Source: Usnea hakonensis (Eukaryota > Ascomycota > Lecanoromycetes > Lecanorales > Parmeliaceae). Taken from it: a DNA stretch of 21,280 nt. The translations under genes were made by a program, and so were the position numbers. A model generated the notes under the pieces. It saw only the letters and a program-made list of their open reading frames with translations. It did no database searches and had not been told where the DNA came from. The DNA lies in the NCBI GenBank assembly GCA_013423325.1, contig BLJB01000552.1, positions 1 through 21,280 of the forward strand, written 5' to 3'. Of this stretch, positions 8,355 to 18,154 are shown piece after piece (positions within the stretch are counted from its first letter, which is position 1; every line of letters starts with the position of its first letter).

Positions 8355-9975
8355 CTATAATATATATGTACCGTCTAGTTAAATGGGCCCCTAGGGTAAA
8401 GAGAAGTATAGGATATAATAATATTCTAGGGGCCGATTTTAACCTATAGTACTTCTAGCCTTTAGGGAATATAGTAGCGTATAATATAATAACCTCCTAT
8501 AGAAGTAGGGTATTATAAGGCTTAAATCTACTTTAGGGTACGAGAAAAGTATATAATATAGCGACTTTCTAGAGATACAGGATATTATATAGGCGCTACG
8601 ATTTTAACTCTAATTTCTATAGAATTATTAAGGACTTAAGCGGGTTATTTTAGATAGAAATCTCTCCCGATATTTAGAATTATTTATACGAGGGTATCTA
8701 ATTAGGATATATTTCTATTTTATATCGCTAGTTCTAAATAGGCTAAAGTTATTATCTAGCTAATAGCGCTTCTATATATTAGCTTCTAGAAATCCCCTAT
8801 TTATAAGATCTATCTTAATTATTTCTAACTACTACGCTATCGCTACTTCGTACGATTCTATTTTATTTTTTAAATAGTTATCTTAGAATCTATTATAGAT
8901 TTTCTTAATCTCTCTCTAGTAACGGGATTTTAAGTCTTAGATTTAACTTTACGAGAAGAATAGATATTATCGCGAGGAGACGTAGAAGGGTAAATTAGAC
9001 CTAAATTAGGATTCTCTCCTTTAAAAGCTATTTTAACTATATTATCCTTAATCTCCTCAATCTCCTCTTAGATATTCCGAGTAGATATACTAATTAGTAA
9101 AACGGCCTTAGTTATCTCGATATATATTATAATTAACGTATATACGGGATTCTAACTAATACTAAGTTTTAAATTATTAGAGTTAAGATTTTTTATTATA
9201 CTAAACTAGGAGGCTACGATATTCGATTCTATAAATTTCTATTAACTATTATATCTAGGTTTAATCCTATAGGTATAAACCTCTCTAGACGCGGTATTAG
9301 TATAGTTATACTTTTCGCCGGAGATATTTCTTATAATATTTTTATAGTATAGGTTAGTACACTTAGAATTAGTCTAAATAGAGATTTCTTTATAAGACGG
9401 GCTTCTATAAATACTAGTTCCCTCGTTAAGTTCAATAATATTATTATTTATCTATATACTATTATCGGGCGATAGCTTAATAGGCTCTATTATATCTAAT
9501 AATTCTCGGCTATCTACTTATATTAAGGTTAAGATTCGGGCGTAGCGATCTAAGTATAGATATAATTATAATATTCTAGTAAATACCGCTATCTCTAACT
9601 TATAGAAGGAAGTTATAGATTAGGTCTATATAGTTTAGACTTTAAAAGCGTCTCTAAGAGAATATAACTATAGAATAATCTATTTTTAATTAGTCTTTAT
9701 TATTCGTACTATTATTTAATCTAATCTTTTACGGTATATCTACTTCTAGCTTAAGTATCTATTTATAGCTCTAGTATCCGCTTCTAGTTTACTCTCTAGT
9801 ATCTATTATAATCCTATTAGCTAATAGAGTAGAAAGGCTCTATTAATAGATAAGCTATTACTACTATTTATTAATATCCTCTTAAGTCTTATTAGGGTAA
9901 TTATACTCTAATTTTAGCTCTTACGATTCGATTCTAGTATTAATAGGGTAGGGGAATACCCTCGATTTCCCTATA
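8355..9975 (-). pseudogene. RIP-decayed gene of unknown function
   Basis: On the minus strand one frame from about 9970 to 8905 carries few stops (roughly 5-10% of codons, all TAA/TAG). It then shifts by one base near 8905-8915, and a second frame with similarly few stops continues to about 8355. Readable segments include L-E-S-K-L-E-A-D-T-R-A-I-N-R-Y-L near 9760-9800, a charged E-E-I-E-E-I-K-D-N-I near 9040-9070, S-T-S-P-R-D-N-I-Y-S-S-R-K near 8950-8985 and N-K-I-E-S-Y-E-V-A-I-A near 8835-8865. The frame jump may be an indel or a former intron. No family is recognised. A competing frame above 9900 is also fairly open up to about 10190, so the 5' end is unclear. RIP lowers the value of stop counting, because TGA cannot occur, so confidence is limited. 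Confidence 0.4.
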
Positions 9976-10231
9976 TTCGTCTATACCTTTAGAATCTTCC
10001 GGAAGACTATATACCCTAAGATAGGCTAGAGATCTTTTCTAGATTCTTAATCTAAATATAATTCCCTAAAATAAGCTAAGCTATTCGATATAGCTACTTA
10101 TAATACTATTATCTCCATATCTATACCCTACTATATATAACGCTATAATAGAGCTATCGGAACTTACAGAAATTTACTAAGCTAGTATATCTATATTATT
10201 AATAGTCTCCGCTAAACGATTTTATATTTAT

Positions 10232-10420
10232 CGAAACTAAGAGAATATAGCTATTAATAATAAAGCGAGACGAAGGAAGAAGAAATTATATAAAAGAGCT
10301 TAGAGGGTAATTAAGAAAACTTATATATTATATATTCTATATAAGACTAACGTTACCTTAATAGTTATTCTAGATAATAAATATTACGAGTATAGATCCG
10401 ATAATATAATAACCTAGCTA
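10232..10420 (+). pseudogene. RIP-decayed MADS-box-like domain
   Basis: A forward frame reads N-K-A-R-R-R-K-K-K-L-Y-K-R-A at about 10256-10297, then a hydrophobic block ending L-Y-K-T-N-V-T-L-I-V-I-L-D-N-K-Y-Y-E-Y-R-S-D near 10340-10402. A basic R-R-R-K-x-x-L-x-K-(K/R)-A helix followed by (L/Y)-x-x-(D/N)-V-x-L-(L/I)-I and an N-x-(K/R)-Y-Y-x-Y-R-S strand is the pattern of the small MADS-box (SRF-type) proteins that are expanded in some ascomycetes; they bind DNA as dimers. In-frame TAG at 10298-10300 and later stops show decay. Start and end are not defined. It lies next to, and points away from, the minus-strand unknown gene. The call rests on motif spacing only. Confidence 0.45.
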
Positions 10421-11149
10421 CTAGCGCCTTAGATCGTACGCTTATCCCTATATTCTATATATATACGAAGTAATACTAATATAACTCTAAAAAACTAGAA
10501 GCCTACTACTAGAATCTCCCCCTTTCTACGATATCGAGGATATCGATAATATTTCGGAGATAATTAATCTAAATACGGATATCTCTTCTCCTTCCGAATA
10601 ATTATATCGCGAGATAGCTACGTTATAAAGTGCTTATTTATATTAGAGAAGTAAGGATTTATTAATAATAATGTAAATATCTCGGCTAGAATTTTCTTAA
10701 GGGTTTATAAAGAGTATAGAAGTTAGCGCTATACCTCGTACTACCTCCGTAACGATTAAGAGGATATTGCCGCTATATATCCCGGATTACGCTCCTATCG
10801 ATAGATCCTTAGTAGCTAATATTAATTACCGCGAAAAGAAGAGGAAGCTAGGTTCGTATATAATTACCGCCTCTAACTCTTAAGCGGAGGTCTATACTAT
10901 ACTATTTTTAAAATAGTAATATTTATTTTCTACTCTCCCTTTTTAGCTCTACTTATCTAACTACCGCTTCTAGTCCCTAGTTCTAACCTATAAATTAGTT
11001 AATATTCTCTTTCTAGCTATCTCCAGGAATACCTACGTCTTCTCGTAGGGCTTACTATAAATAGGCTTAGCGATATATATTGTTAATCCGTAATATAACG
11101 TTTAGTACTAAGATTAGCCTAGGTCGAACCCTATTACTAACCTCTAATA
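10421..11149. other. Mixed-composition decayed tract between two pseudogenes
   Basis: GC is slightly higher than in the flanks, with CpG kept and CpA/TpG mostly gone. The MADS-like frame can be followed a little further, but no domain is recognisable. The left part may be its C-terminal half, the right part the 3' end of the ankyrin gene. No RNA gene or repeat termini seen. Confidence 0.4.
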
Positions 11150-12110
11150 TTCTTCTTACTTTTCGATATTACTATATAAAATAGTTTTAATTAATAATTA
11201 CTTATATTATTAAGAAGGAAGGTATTAGATAAGATAGCTTAAAGACGTAATCTTTTAGATTATTAATAGAGCGGACTTAAGCTTCTTTACTATCGATAAC
11301 TTTAAGATTATAGCGGGAGATAGAACTAAAATATTTTCGCTAATTTGACACGATAAGTAAAGCTAGACTTCTTTTAGTCTAGGAATATAATAGAAGCACT
11401 ATTTTATAATTTTCATCTTATATAGCTAATTATAATACGGATATATCTATAAAGTCTTTTTCGTTCGGTAATATATCTTTATTAAGAAGGTACTTAGCTA
11501 TCTCGGCTTAATTAGCTTTAATAGTAAGATAGAGAGGCGTTTAACCGAAGTTATTCGTTAAAGTTATATAATTATAAATATCGTTAGCAAGTAATTTCTT
11601 TAAAATAAACGTATTTATAGAAAAAATAGCGATATAAAGTAGAGACGAGCGATCTAATAACTAAGGTTATATATTAGAGTTAGCCCCGCGATCTAGAAGT
11701 AGTCGGACTCTTACTTCGTCTCCCTCTAATACTACTACTTAAAGAGCGTTACCGTATTCTCTACCTTAAGTATTAATATTTACTCTATAGTCTAGAAGTA
11801 GTTAAACTCTTATTTTATCTCCCTACTATACTACTACTTAAAAAGTATTACTATATTCTCTACCTTAAGTATTAATATCTACTTTATAATTCAAAACGTT
11901 TATTATTTCCGCCACGTCCTTATTTAATACTAAGTTAACTAAGTCTATTAGTCTAAAATAGTATCTTTCGGCTACTATATTCTTATAAAGTAATAAAGTA
12001 AGTAGGAAGTTTAATAGAAGAGATATACTATCTAGTATATAATAAAGTTAAACTAACTCTAACGCTAGACCTATATAAAACGATAGTAATCTACTTATAT
12101 AGAATTAATT
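11150..12110 (-). pseudogene. RIP-decayed ankyrin-repeat protein
   Basis: One minus-strand frame is kept without indel from about 12110 to 11150. It contains two clear ankyrin repeats exactly 99 bp (33 codons) apart, each beginning D/N-I-N-[T/A]-[Q]-G-R-E-Y-(G/S)-N-(A/T)-L-[Q]-V-V (11862 and 11763 mark the same Gly codon). The first is followed by L-L-L-D-R-G-A-N-S-N, then a further repeat F-G-[Q]-T-P-L-Y-L-T-I-K-A-N-[Q]-A-E-I-A-K-Y-L-L near 11550-11485. Brackets mark codons now TAA/TAG or altered. The G-G-x-Y-G-N-A-L-Q-A-A signature is typical of the C-terminal ankyrin arrays of fungal NACHT/STAND (NLR-like) proteins. The upstream part (12000-12110) is a helical Leu-rich stretch. No NACHT P-loop is visible, so this may be a stand-alone ankyrin gene or a truncated NLR. 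Confidence 0.75.
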
Positions 12111-12639
12111 ACTTAATAAATATTATTAGTAAATTCTAAAAATTAGAGCTAGGCGATATTAGAATTTAATTAGAATAATATTATAATTAAATAGGGCTAG
12201 GGAAAGCGAAGCTTAACGGAGAAGGGGCGTAGAAAAGATTAGGAGATATAGAGTAATATATAAGACGACGGAGCAAAGTCAGGATTTTTCTATAATACTA
12301 ACTAATCGTCCCCCCTAGCTACTTCTCTTCGCGCGTAGGGCTATATCTAGGGACCGAGCTAGCTAGATATACTATATATCGAGTTCCTATAACTATCTAT
12401 TAGATAACTAAGATTAATAGCTTAACTAGCGGAATAGTATATAATTTATAGCGTAGTAGAATATAGATAGCCAGGAATCTATTCTTATAGTAGACGATTA
12501 TATAGTGTAGCGTATAGTATATTATAGCTCTCTTACCTATGTAGCCGCTCTTCTATATCTTAATAGTAGTTTTAGCGTATACTTAGTACTATATACTCCT
12601 TATAGACCCCCTAAATCTATAGATATAATAGAACTCTAT
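12111..12639. other. Decayed intergenic tract, no gene seen
   Basis: Upstream side of the ankyrin pseudogene. It has isolated CA/TG-containing islands (12265-12290, 12470-12545) and a GC-rich patch at 12310-12350, with no readable frame or RNA fold. It could hold the former promoter and 5' part of the ankyrin gene. Confidence 0.35.
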
Positions 12640-12998
12640 AGATATTTAAATTCTAAATAAAAAAGATTTAAATTTAATATAGATTTTTTTATTAGAAATT
12701 AAAATTTTTTAAAAATATTAATATTTGATAAAGTTAATATTAAGTAGAGATTTTTTAACTTTAGGGGAGGCTCCGGGGGTATCTCCCTCTTAGAGCCTCT
12801 AGAAAAAAGAAAAAAAAATTGCGCTAATTTTTTCTAAGGGCTCCCGGGGTAGTCCCCCCCCGAAGCCTTCTCTAAAGCTGAAAAATTTCTACCTAATACT
12901 AACTTTATTAAATATTAATATTTCTAGATAATTTTAAATTCCTAATTAAAAAATCTATATTAAATTTAAATCTTTTTTATTTAGAATCTAGATATCTT
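12640..12998. mobile_element. Fold-back (MITE-like) element with arms of about 170 bp
   Basis: The left arm, starting AGATATTTAAATTCTAAATA at 12640, is matched in reverse complement by the right arm ending TTAGAATCTAGATATCTT at 12998. Similarity extends through AAAAAAGATTTAAATTTAATATAGATTTT, TATTAATATTT.ATAAAGTTA and a GC-rich core (GGCTCCGGGGG.. versus ..CCCCCCCCGAAGCC). The two arms meet near 12800-12830 with almost no loop. There is no coding frame. TA-rich flanks on both sides fit a TA target duplication, but in this context that is not proof. Confidence 0.75.
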
Positions 12999-13660
12999 AT
13001 ATATATACTCTTAGGAATAAATAATTAAATATCTATAAGATAGATATACTCGTATATACCCGGATATGTAGTTTACTAGGATATATAGTATTAGGGTTAG
13101 GACTAATATAGCTTTTTCGGTCGAGCTAGTATATTATCGAGCCTTATATCTACCTATATTATATATATAATATACTCTATAGCCTATAATAATAAATAAG
13201 ATTATTAGAACTATATATTTTATTTATAAATAGAAATCGTAAGGTTATATAAAGCTAATTATATTCTAGATACTTCTAATAATTTCCCCCTTATATACTA
13301 TTATTTTTAATTTAATAATAATATTATTATCTAGTATAGGTAGTCTAATATTATAAGATAAGGTAATAGATATACTCTTAAGGCCTAAGGTCTCTTTTTA
13401 AATTAGATATATACTAGTAATATTAATATAATTTAGAATCTAGACGGAAAAGGTAGAGAAGAATTATTTTAAAAAAGGATTATTAGAAAGATTACTAGTA
13501 TTATAAAAATATTCTAATAGATATAAAGAGGTAGTATATATATAGAGGGTACTATTAATATTATAGAAGTTTAATATTTAAATATTTATAAGACTAATAT
13601 ATTAGAGAACTAGGATTACCGTTTTTTAGGCTTTATTAGTTTACTATTTTATAAAAAAAC
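12999..13660. other. RIP-saturated tract, no gene seen
   Basis: Nearly free of CA/TG, with short TA microsatellites (for example 13155-13175). No frame with convincing protein features and no terminal repeats were found. Confidence 0.45.
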
Positions 13661-13767
13661 TACTACTTCTTCTACTACCTCTTCTTCTACTACCTTTTTT
13701 ACTACTTCTTTCCTACCTCTTCTACCTCTTCTACCTCTTCTATCTTTTCTACCTCTTCTACCTCTTC
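13661..13767. repeat. Pyrimidine-rich 9-bp repeat tract (CTACCTCTT)n
   Basis: TACTACTTCT-type triplets lead into about six units of CTACCTCTT between 13713 and 13767, all pyrimidine apart from one A per unit. On the minus strand this is a purine tract that can read E-E-V, R-G-R or K-E-V repeats, so it may be an old acidic or basic repeat-coding segment. The unit holds no CpA or TpG, so RIP cannot erase it. Confidence 0.75.
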
Positions 13768-15799
13768 CGTCTCTCCTACGGCTACTACTATAGCTACGTC
13801 TACCTCGCTACTATAATAAGGTTTATAGTAGAGGTAATTCCTCTCTTTTAGGCTAAGGTAATATATAGAATATAAGTAATATAAGTAGTATAATTAATAG
13901 AAGTAAACTAAATATAGTAGGTATTATAGTCTTCTTTTTAACTAGACTTCTACCTCTCTTTATATTATTAAAAATATTAGGATTAAGATAACTCTAGCTT
14001 TATATTTAAATATTAAATATTTTTTTATTATTTATCTACTTTCTTTTATTAATAATCTATAGGTTTATAACCTATCCTTTATTATAGTATCCTTATTTAT
14101 ATTTAGCTTTATCTCTCTTCTATTTATCTACTTTAATAAGGTTATTATTAGTATTCTAAAATAAGGTAATAACTATTAAAGCTATATTATATACTTTATT
14201 AAGTTTTTTTAATAATATTAGGTCTAGATTTCTAGCCTTAATTTATTATATTATCTTATTAACTTATTAAGTATTCCTTAGAATAAAGAGAACTATAATA
14301 ATTTAATTAATAAATAATATAATTATTATTTTTAAGAGATTTAATTATTTAGGCTCTAATATTTTTAAAGATAATTTATAATTAAATAAAAAATAGCCTA
14401 CTTTTTTCTTATATTTATTTAATAGTATATTCGATTATTATATTTTTTCTTATTATTTAGATAAGTTTAATAAAGTTTATTTTATTTATAATATAGCCTT
14501 CTCCGCCTTATATTCTATTATATTATATCTACTCCTTAAGGTAATAATAATAATATATTAATAGAGGTTAAAAAAACTAATATCTAATAGCTAAAGGATA
14601 TATATATTATAGGTAGATAAATATAAAAAAATAATATTATTATTAATATAAAAAAGGATAACTTTAGTACTAATATAAAATATATACTTATTAAATATAA
14701 ATAGATAATATTATCTTTCAAGGGTTTTTCGGGTCTAAGGCTCGAAAGATTTATAAGAAATAAATTATAAGAATTATATATATAAAGAATTAAGTAGAAT
14801 ATATTTAATAAATTATTTTAGACTTAGTATATTATTAGTCTATTTATTTTTATTTATTATAATCTAGGTATTTTAATCCTTTAATACTTTAAATTAACTC
14901 TTTATTTAATACTTATCTTTTAAAATAAGGAATATTATAAAAAGCCGCCTATTAGTAGATATATATTTAATAAGAGAGGTTTATTCTCTACTCCTATCCT
15001 AAGCCTTATATATAGATAGATTATATTTAAAGTATATAATTCTTAATTTATTAGTATTTCTAAGAGTATTCCCTTTTTTATCTATATTATATATATCCTC
15101 CTTCTAAATATCGTACTTTTAGATTATTAACTTAATAAGTATAAACTACCCTAGAAGTTTTTTTATATTATAAGTTATAGTCTTTTCTTTATTTAATAGC
15201 TAGCTAAAATAATTCTATAAGTCTTTATAATAATTAAGAAACTTTTATATCTAATATATATTTAATAGTTAATAATCTCCTCTTTTTACTAATATTTTAT
15301 AAATTATATATTAAATAAGGTTTATTATTAGAGGCTAGCCCTACTTCGCTATTATTAAAATCTATAATTTTAGAGCTTATTCCTTAATAGGAGTAAATCT
15401 CTACTCCTCTTTATATACTTAGTAATATAATTTAGTTTAAGTATTAATATATTTTATAAGAGTAATCTTAATAAGACTCTAAGATTATATAACTAGCCTA
15501 ATAATAGGCTTTTTTTTTAATTTTAAGGTACTATCTAAAAAGGCTATAAGCTAGTAATTATACTTTTAAATTATAAGATCTAGATATTCCTTTTAAGGTA
15601 GTTCCTTATAGTTTTTTAGAATATTTAGAGCTATTATTAAAGGAAAAAGGAGTATAGTACTCTTACTATATAAGGATTTAGAAGGAGTAAGTTTAATATT
15701 AAATTACCTCTATTATTAATTAAAGTAACTAAGTTATATAATAGGCCTATATAATAGAGTTTATATAACCCCTTATATAGTATAATTATATACGCTTAG
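13768..15799. other. Long RIP-saturated tract, no gene recognised
   Basis: About 2 kb of TA-rich sequence. The plus strand is pyrimidine-rich for long stretches, hinting at a former minus-strand gene, perhaps a transposon pol, but no catalytic motif can be placed. A small GC-bearing patch at 14717-14752 holds the imperfect inverted pair CTTTCAAG...CTCGAAAG. Confidence 0.4.
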
Positions 15800-15850
15800 G
15801 ATATTTAAATTCTAAATAATTTAGATTTTTATTTATTAAAAATTACTTTA
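15800..15850 (+). repeat. Fragment of the fold-back element terminus
   Basis: GATATTTAAATTCTAAATA (15800-15818) is identical to 12641-12659, the outer end of the fold-back element. The next bases follow it again after a short deletion (TTTAGATTTTTATTTATTAAAAATTA). No partner end was found downstream, so this is a solo or truncated copy. Confidence 0.6.
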
Positions 15851-16569
15851 TTTAAGACCTACTAAATATACCTCCCTTATTAATATATATATAAACTATT
15901 TCTAACGTTATACTATAGTATCTATAGACCTCGCTATTACTATTAAAAATTATAGTCGATTTCGAATATATTATATTTAAGGGAGAAAACTTTATAATTA
16001 AATATTTATATTCTAAATTAAGCTTAATAGGTTAGAGGCCGTACTTCTAAACTAATTATATAATATTATTTTATAATTCTTCTCTACCCGAAATTTTAAT
16101 ATTAAATAGTTACTTATAGATAAAATATACTTTCGGCTACTATATAATTATATTATATTAATTACTATAGTCGACTATATATATAAAGTATATAAAGTAT
16201 ACGAAGTAGACGAATTATATATATTATACGAATTATACGAATTATACGAATTATAGGAAGTATATAAAATATAGCCTATAGTACTTCTAGACTAAAAAAA
16301 ATTAGTTAGGAAGCCTATTTTTTTATTTATTAATAATAGTTTAGTAAGTAGAATAGTATTTAGAATATAGAATTAAGGTATTTTTAGATTCTCTTCTTAT
16401 TAAAACTATAGTATTAGAGTTTTAGTATCTCCCGAATTTTAAAATTATCTTAAAATACTAATATTAGGTACTAGGAGGATTTAAACTAGAGTCCTTACTA
16501 GTGTAAACTACTATACTATAGTAGTATTATTAGGTTTTATAGACTATTATTATATATAAGTTAATTTCT
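15851..16569. other. RIP-saturated tract with a 9-bp microsatellite
   Basis: No gene is seen. At about 16228-16254 the unit CGAATTATA is repeated three times in tandem, with a diverged copy nearby at 16211. A tRNA-like A-box/B-box pair is discussed among the rejected items (16470-16540). Confidence 0.5.
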
Positions 16570-16808
16570 AAAAAATAGTTATATAAGAAGTATATAAATA
16601 GCTATATAAGAAGTATTTAAATTACTATACTTAAAGTATATAAATAGTCCTATAAGAAGTATTTAAATAAGCTTCTAAATAGCTCTATAAAAAGTATTTA
16701 AATAAGCTTCTAAATAGCCTTATAAGAAGTATATAAATAAGCTTCTAAATAGCCCTATAAAAAGTATATAAATAAGCTTCTAAATAGCCCTATAAAAAGT
16801 ATTATTAC
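16570..16808. repeat. 35-bp minisatellite, about six units
   Basis: AAGCTTCTAAATAG starts at 16669, 16704, 16739 and 16774, exactly 35 bp apart. The rest of the unit is (C/T)(C/T)(C/T)TATAA(A/G)AAGTAT(T/A)TAAAT. More diverged units lie upstream to about 16570. Differences are nearly all transitions. Each of the four units carries one HindIII-type AAGCTT. Confidence 0.85.
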
Positions 16809-17138
16809 TAAATCTAAAAAGTTTATTTCTATAAAGATTCTACTAGGTCTACGTAATTAGTATAATTTAGTATACTTTATATATTTTACCTATATTTAAC
16901 CCTTTCCGCTAGTTTCATAACTATATTATATAGATTCTATATATAGTAACTTTATATTACTATTTTTTAAATCTTTTAGATAATATAAAGTTTAGCGTCT
17001 TTAGTTATACTATATATAATTTATTCTTTAGAAGTTATAAAATAGTTATATAGTTTCGAGTTCTTATATTTATTATTAATTTAATTAATTAACTCGATTT
17101 AAAAAGTTTATTTAAATTAATTAATTTATTTAACTTAG
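16809..17138. other. AT-rich flank of the TRIM-like element, no gene seen
   Basis: RIP-type sequence ending in a TTAATT/TTTAAATT-rich stretch (17080-17138). It stops abruptly at the border of the inserted element, where CA and TG return. Confidence 0.5.
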
Positions 17139-17143
17139 TTAAG

Positions 17144-17283
17144 TGTCACGAAACAATGGGACTGTAGTGGGTTGACTGCTTGTTCATTGAATAGCTACGA
17201 ATTGCTTGAAGAAGTACGTCCGGAACAACGATAATCCGGCCCCATATAGGCTTAGTAGCGAAGAGCAAATGCCTGCCATAATA
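17144..17283 (+). repeat. 5' LTR of the TRIM-like element
   Basis: 140 bp, TGTCACG...CATAATA. It differs from the 3' LTR at six sites, all transitions; three of them lie at the termini (one at the 5' end, two in the last seven bases). It is followed by AGTGCCTATAAAAAA, almost the same as the bases following the 5' LTR at 3582. Confidence 0.85.
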
Positions 17284-17795
17284 AGTGCCTATAAAAAATA
17301 ACAAAAATAACGTCCTCGTTATTCCAGATCCTTCCCAGTTGCCTGGAGCTCCATATCCATTAATTGATAGTGTATAGATGGCTTGGCTAAGGCGAGAAAG
17401 TTGATATTAACCGGCTAAGGATAAATGCGCTGGCGTTAGCTGATTGTACTAAGTAGTGGTATATGACTCTTGTTTGTAGACAATTTGAGTGCCGTGGGGT
17501 GATCGTAATATAGATACTCTGAAGGATCCTCCGAAGTAGGCTGGCTAGCAGGCGTGGCTGGTGGGTAGGCTTCTCCGTAGTGTAGTGGTGATATTGTAAC
17601 CCATGAAGTATGTGGCTATAGGCCACCAAATTTGCATGACATTATTACTATAGTGTATTTGTCTTCCTCCTTCTAAATGGCCTTCCATTCGTGCATCCTA
17701 TGTAAATACCGTCTCCTTCCCTGAATGCTATCGTCTCTTGAGACCCTAATATACCCCAAGTGATACACTTCCCTGTCCCATTCTATACACTATTA

Positions 17796-17869
17796 TGGCG
17801 TCCGCAGGGGGGTCGAACACTCCTCTTCCAGATTATAAGTCTGGTGTGCTGCCATTATACTATACGTCC
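17796..17869 (-). tRNA. tRNA-Ile(UAU)-like sequence inside the TRIM element, probably not functional
   Basis: On the minus strand a tRNA body is recognisable with correct spacing. The A box is TAGTATAATGG, the D stem GTAT/GCAC has one mismatch and one wobble pair, and the anticodon stem CCAGA/TCTGG is perfect. The loop CTTATAA has anticodon TAT at 17837-17835. A 5-base variable loop follows, and the B box GTTCGACCC sits within a weakened T stem (GAGTG/CCCCT). The acceptor strands (GGACGTA and GCGGACG) do not pair; instead both ends carry CGGACG in direct orientation. The sequence ends in CCA (17798-17796), which eukaryotic tRNA genes do not encode. No T-run terminator follows. It may be a retro-copied tRNA, a pol III module or a decayed gene. 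Confidence 0.5.
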
Positions 17870-18014
17870 GGTAAGGCATATAGTTAGGTGGGCTCGAAAT
17901 GATATATTGAGGCTGTCACGAAGGCTCGCAATTTGGTACCAATAGGTACCGGAACGTGGCGGTTATATATATAACGACATACTAAGGATCAGAACCGAGG
18001 TATTACTACTATTC

Positions 18015-18154
18015 TGTTACGAAACAATGGGACTGTAGTGGGTTGACTACTTATTCATTGAATAGCTACGAATTGCTTGAAGAAGTACGTCCGGAACAAC
18101 GATAATCCGGCCCCATATAGGCTTGGTAGCGAAGAGCAAATGCCTGCCGTAACA
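18015..18154 (+). repeat. 3' LTR of the TRIM-like element
   Basis: 140 bp, TGTTACG...CGTAACA. Preceded by GGTATTACTACTATTC, close to the bases before the 3' LTR at 5766. No polypurine tract is visible at the usual place. Confidence 0.85.

Noticed and set aside
9900..10190. Alternative minus-strand frame above the unknown pseudogene, first read as a continuous gene with the lower part
   Set aside because: Checking codon phase showed that the upper and lower parts are in different frames; with TGA impossible under RIP, stop counts cannot decide between them.
13661..13767. CRISPR-like or regularly spaced repeat array
   Set aside because: It is a simple 9-bp tandem tract without spacers, in a eukaryotic RIPed context.
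14717..14752. Small hairpin CTTTCAAG...CTCGAAAG as an RNA gene or terminator
   Set aside because: Imperfect short arms, no flanking gene and no conserved RNA features.
16470..16540. Possible second tRNA remnant on the minus strand (TAGTATAGTAG A-box-like, GTTTAAATC B-box-like)
   Set aside because: The boxes fit a RIPed tRNA, but the spacing is about 12 bases too short and no anticodon or T stem pairs. Too weak to call.
17387..17629. Minus-strand ATG frame of 80 codons inside the TRIM-like element
   Set aside because: No recognisable domain, no homologue in the other LTR element, and such length is expected by chance in this less AT-rich interior.
17760..17945. Plus-strand ATG frame of 61 codons inside the TRIM-like element
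   Set aside because: It runs through the tRNA-like module on the opposite strand, so it is most likely fortuitous.
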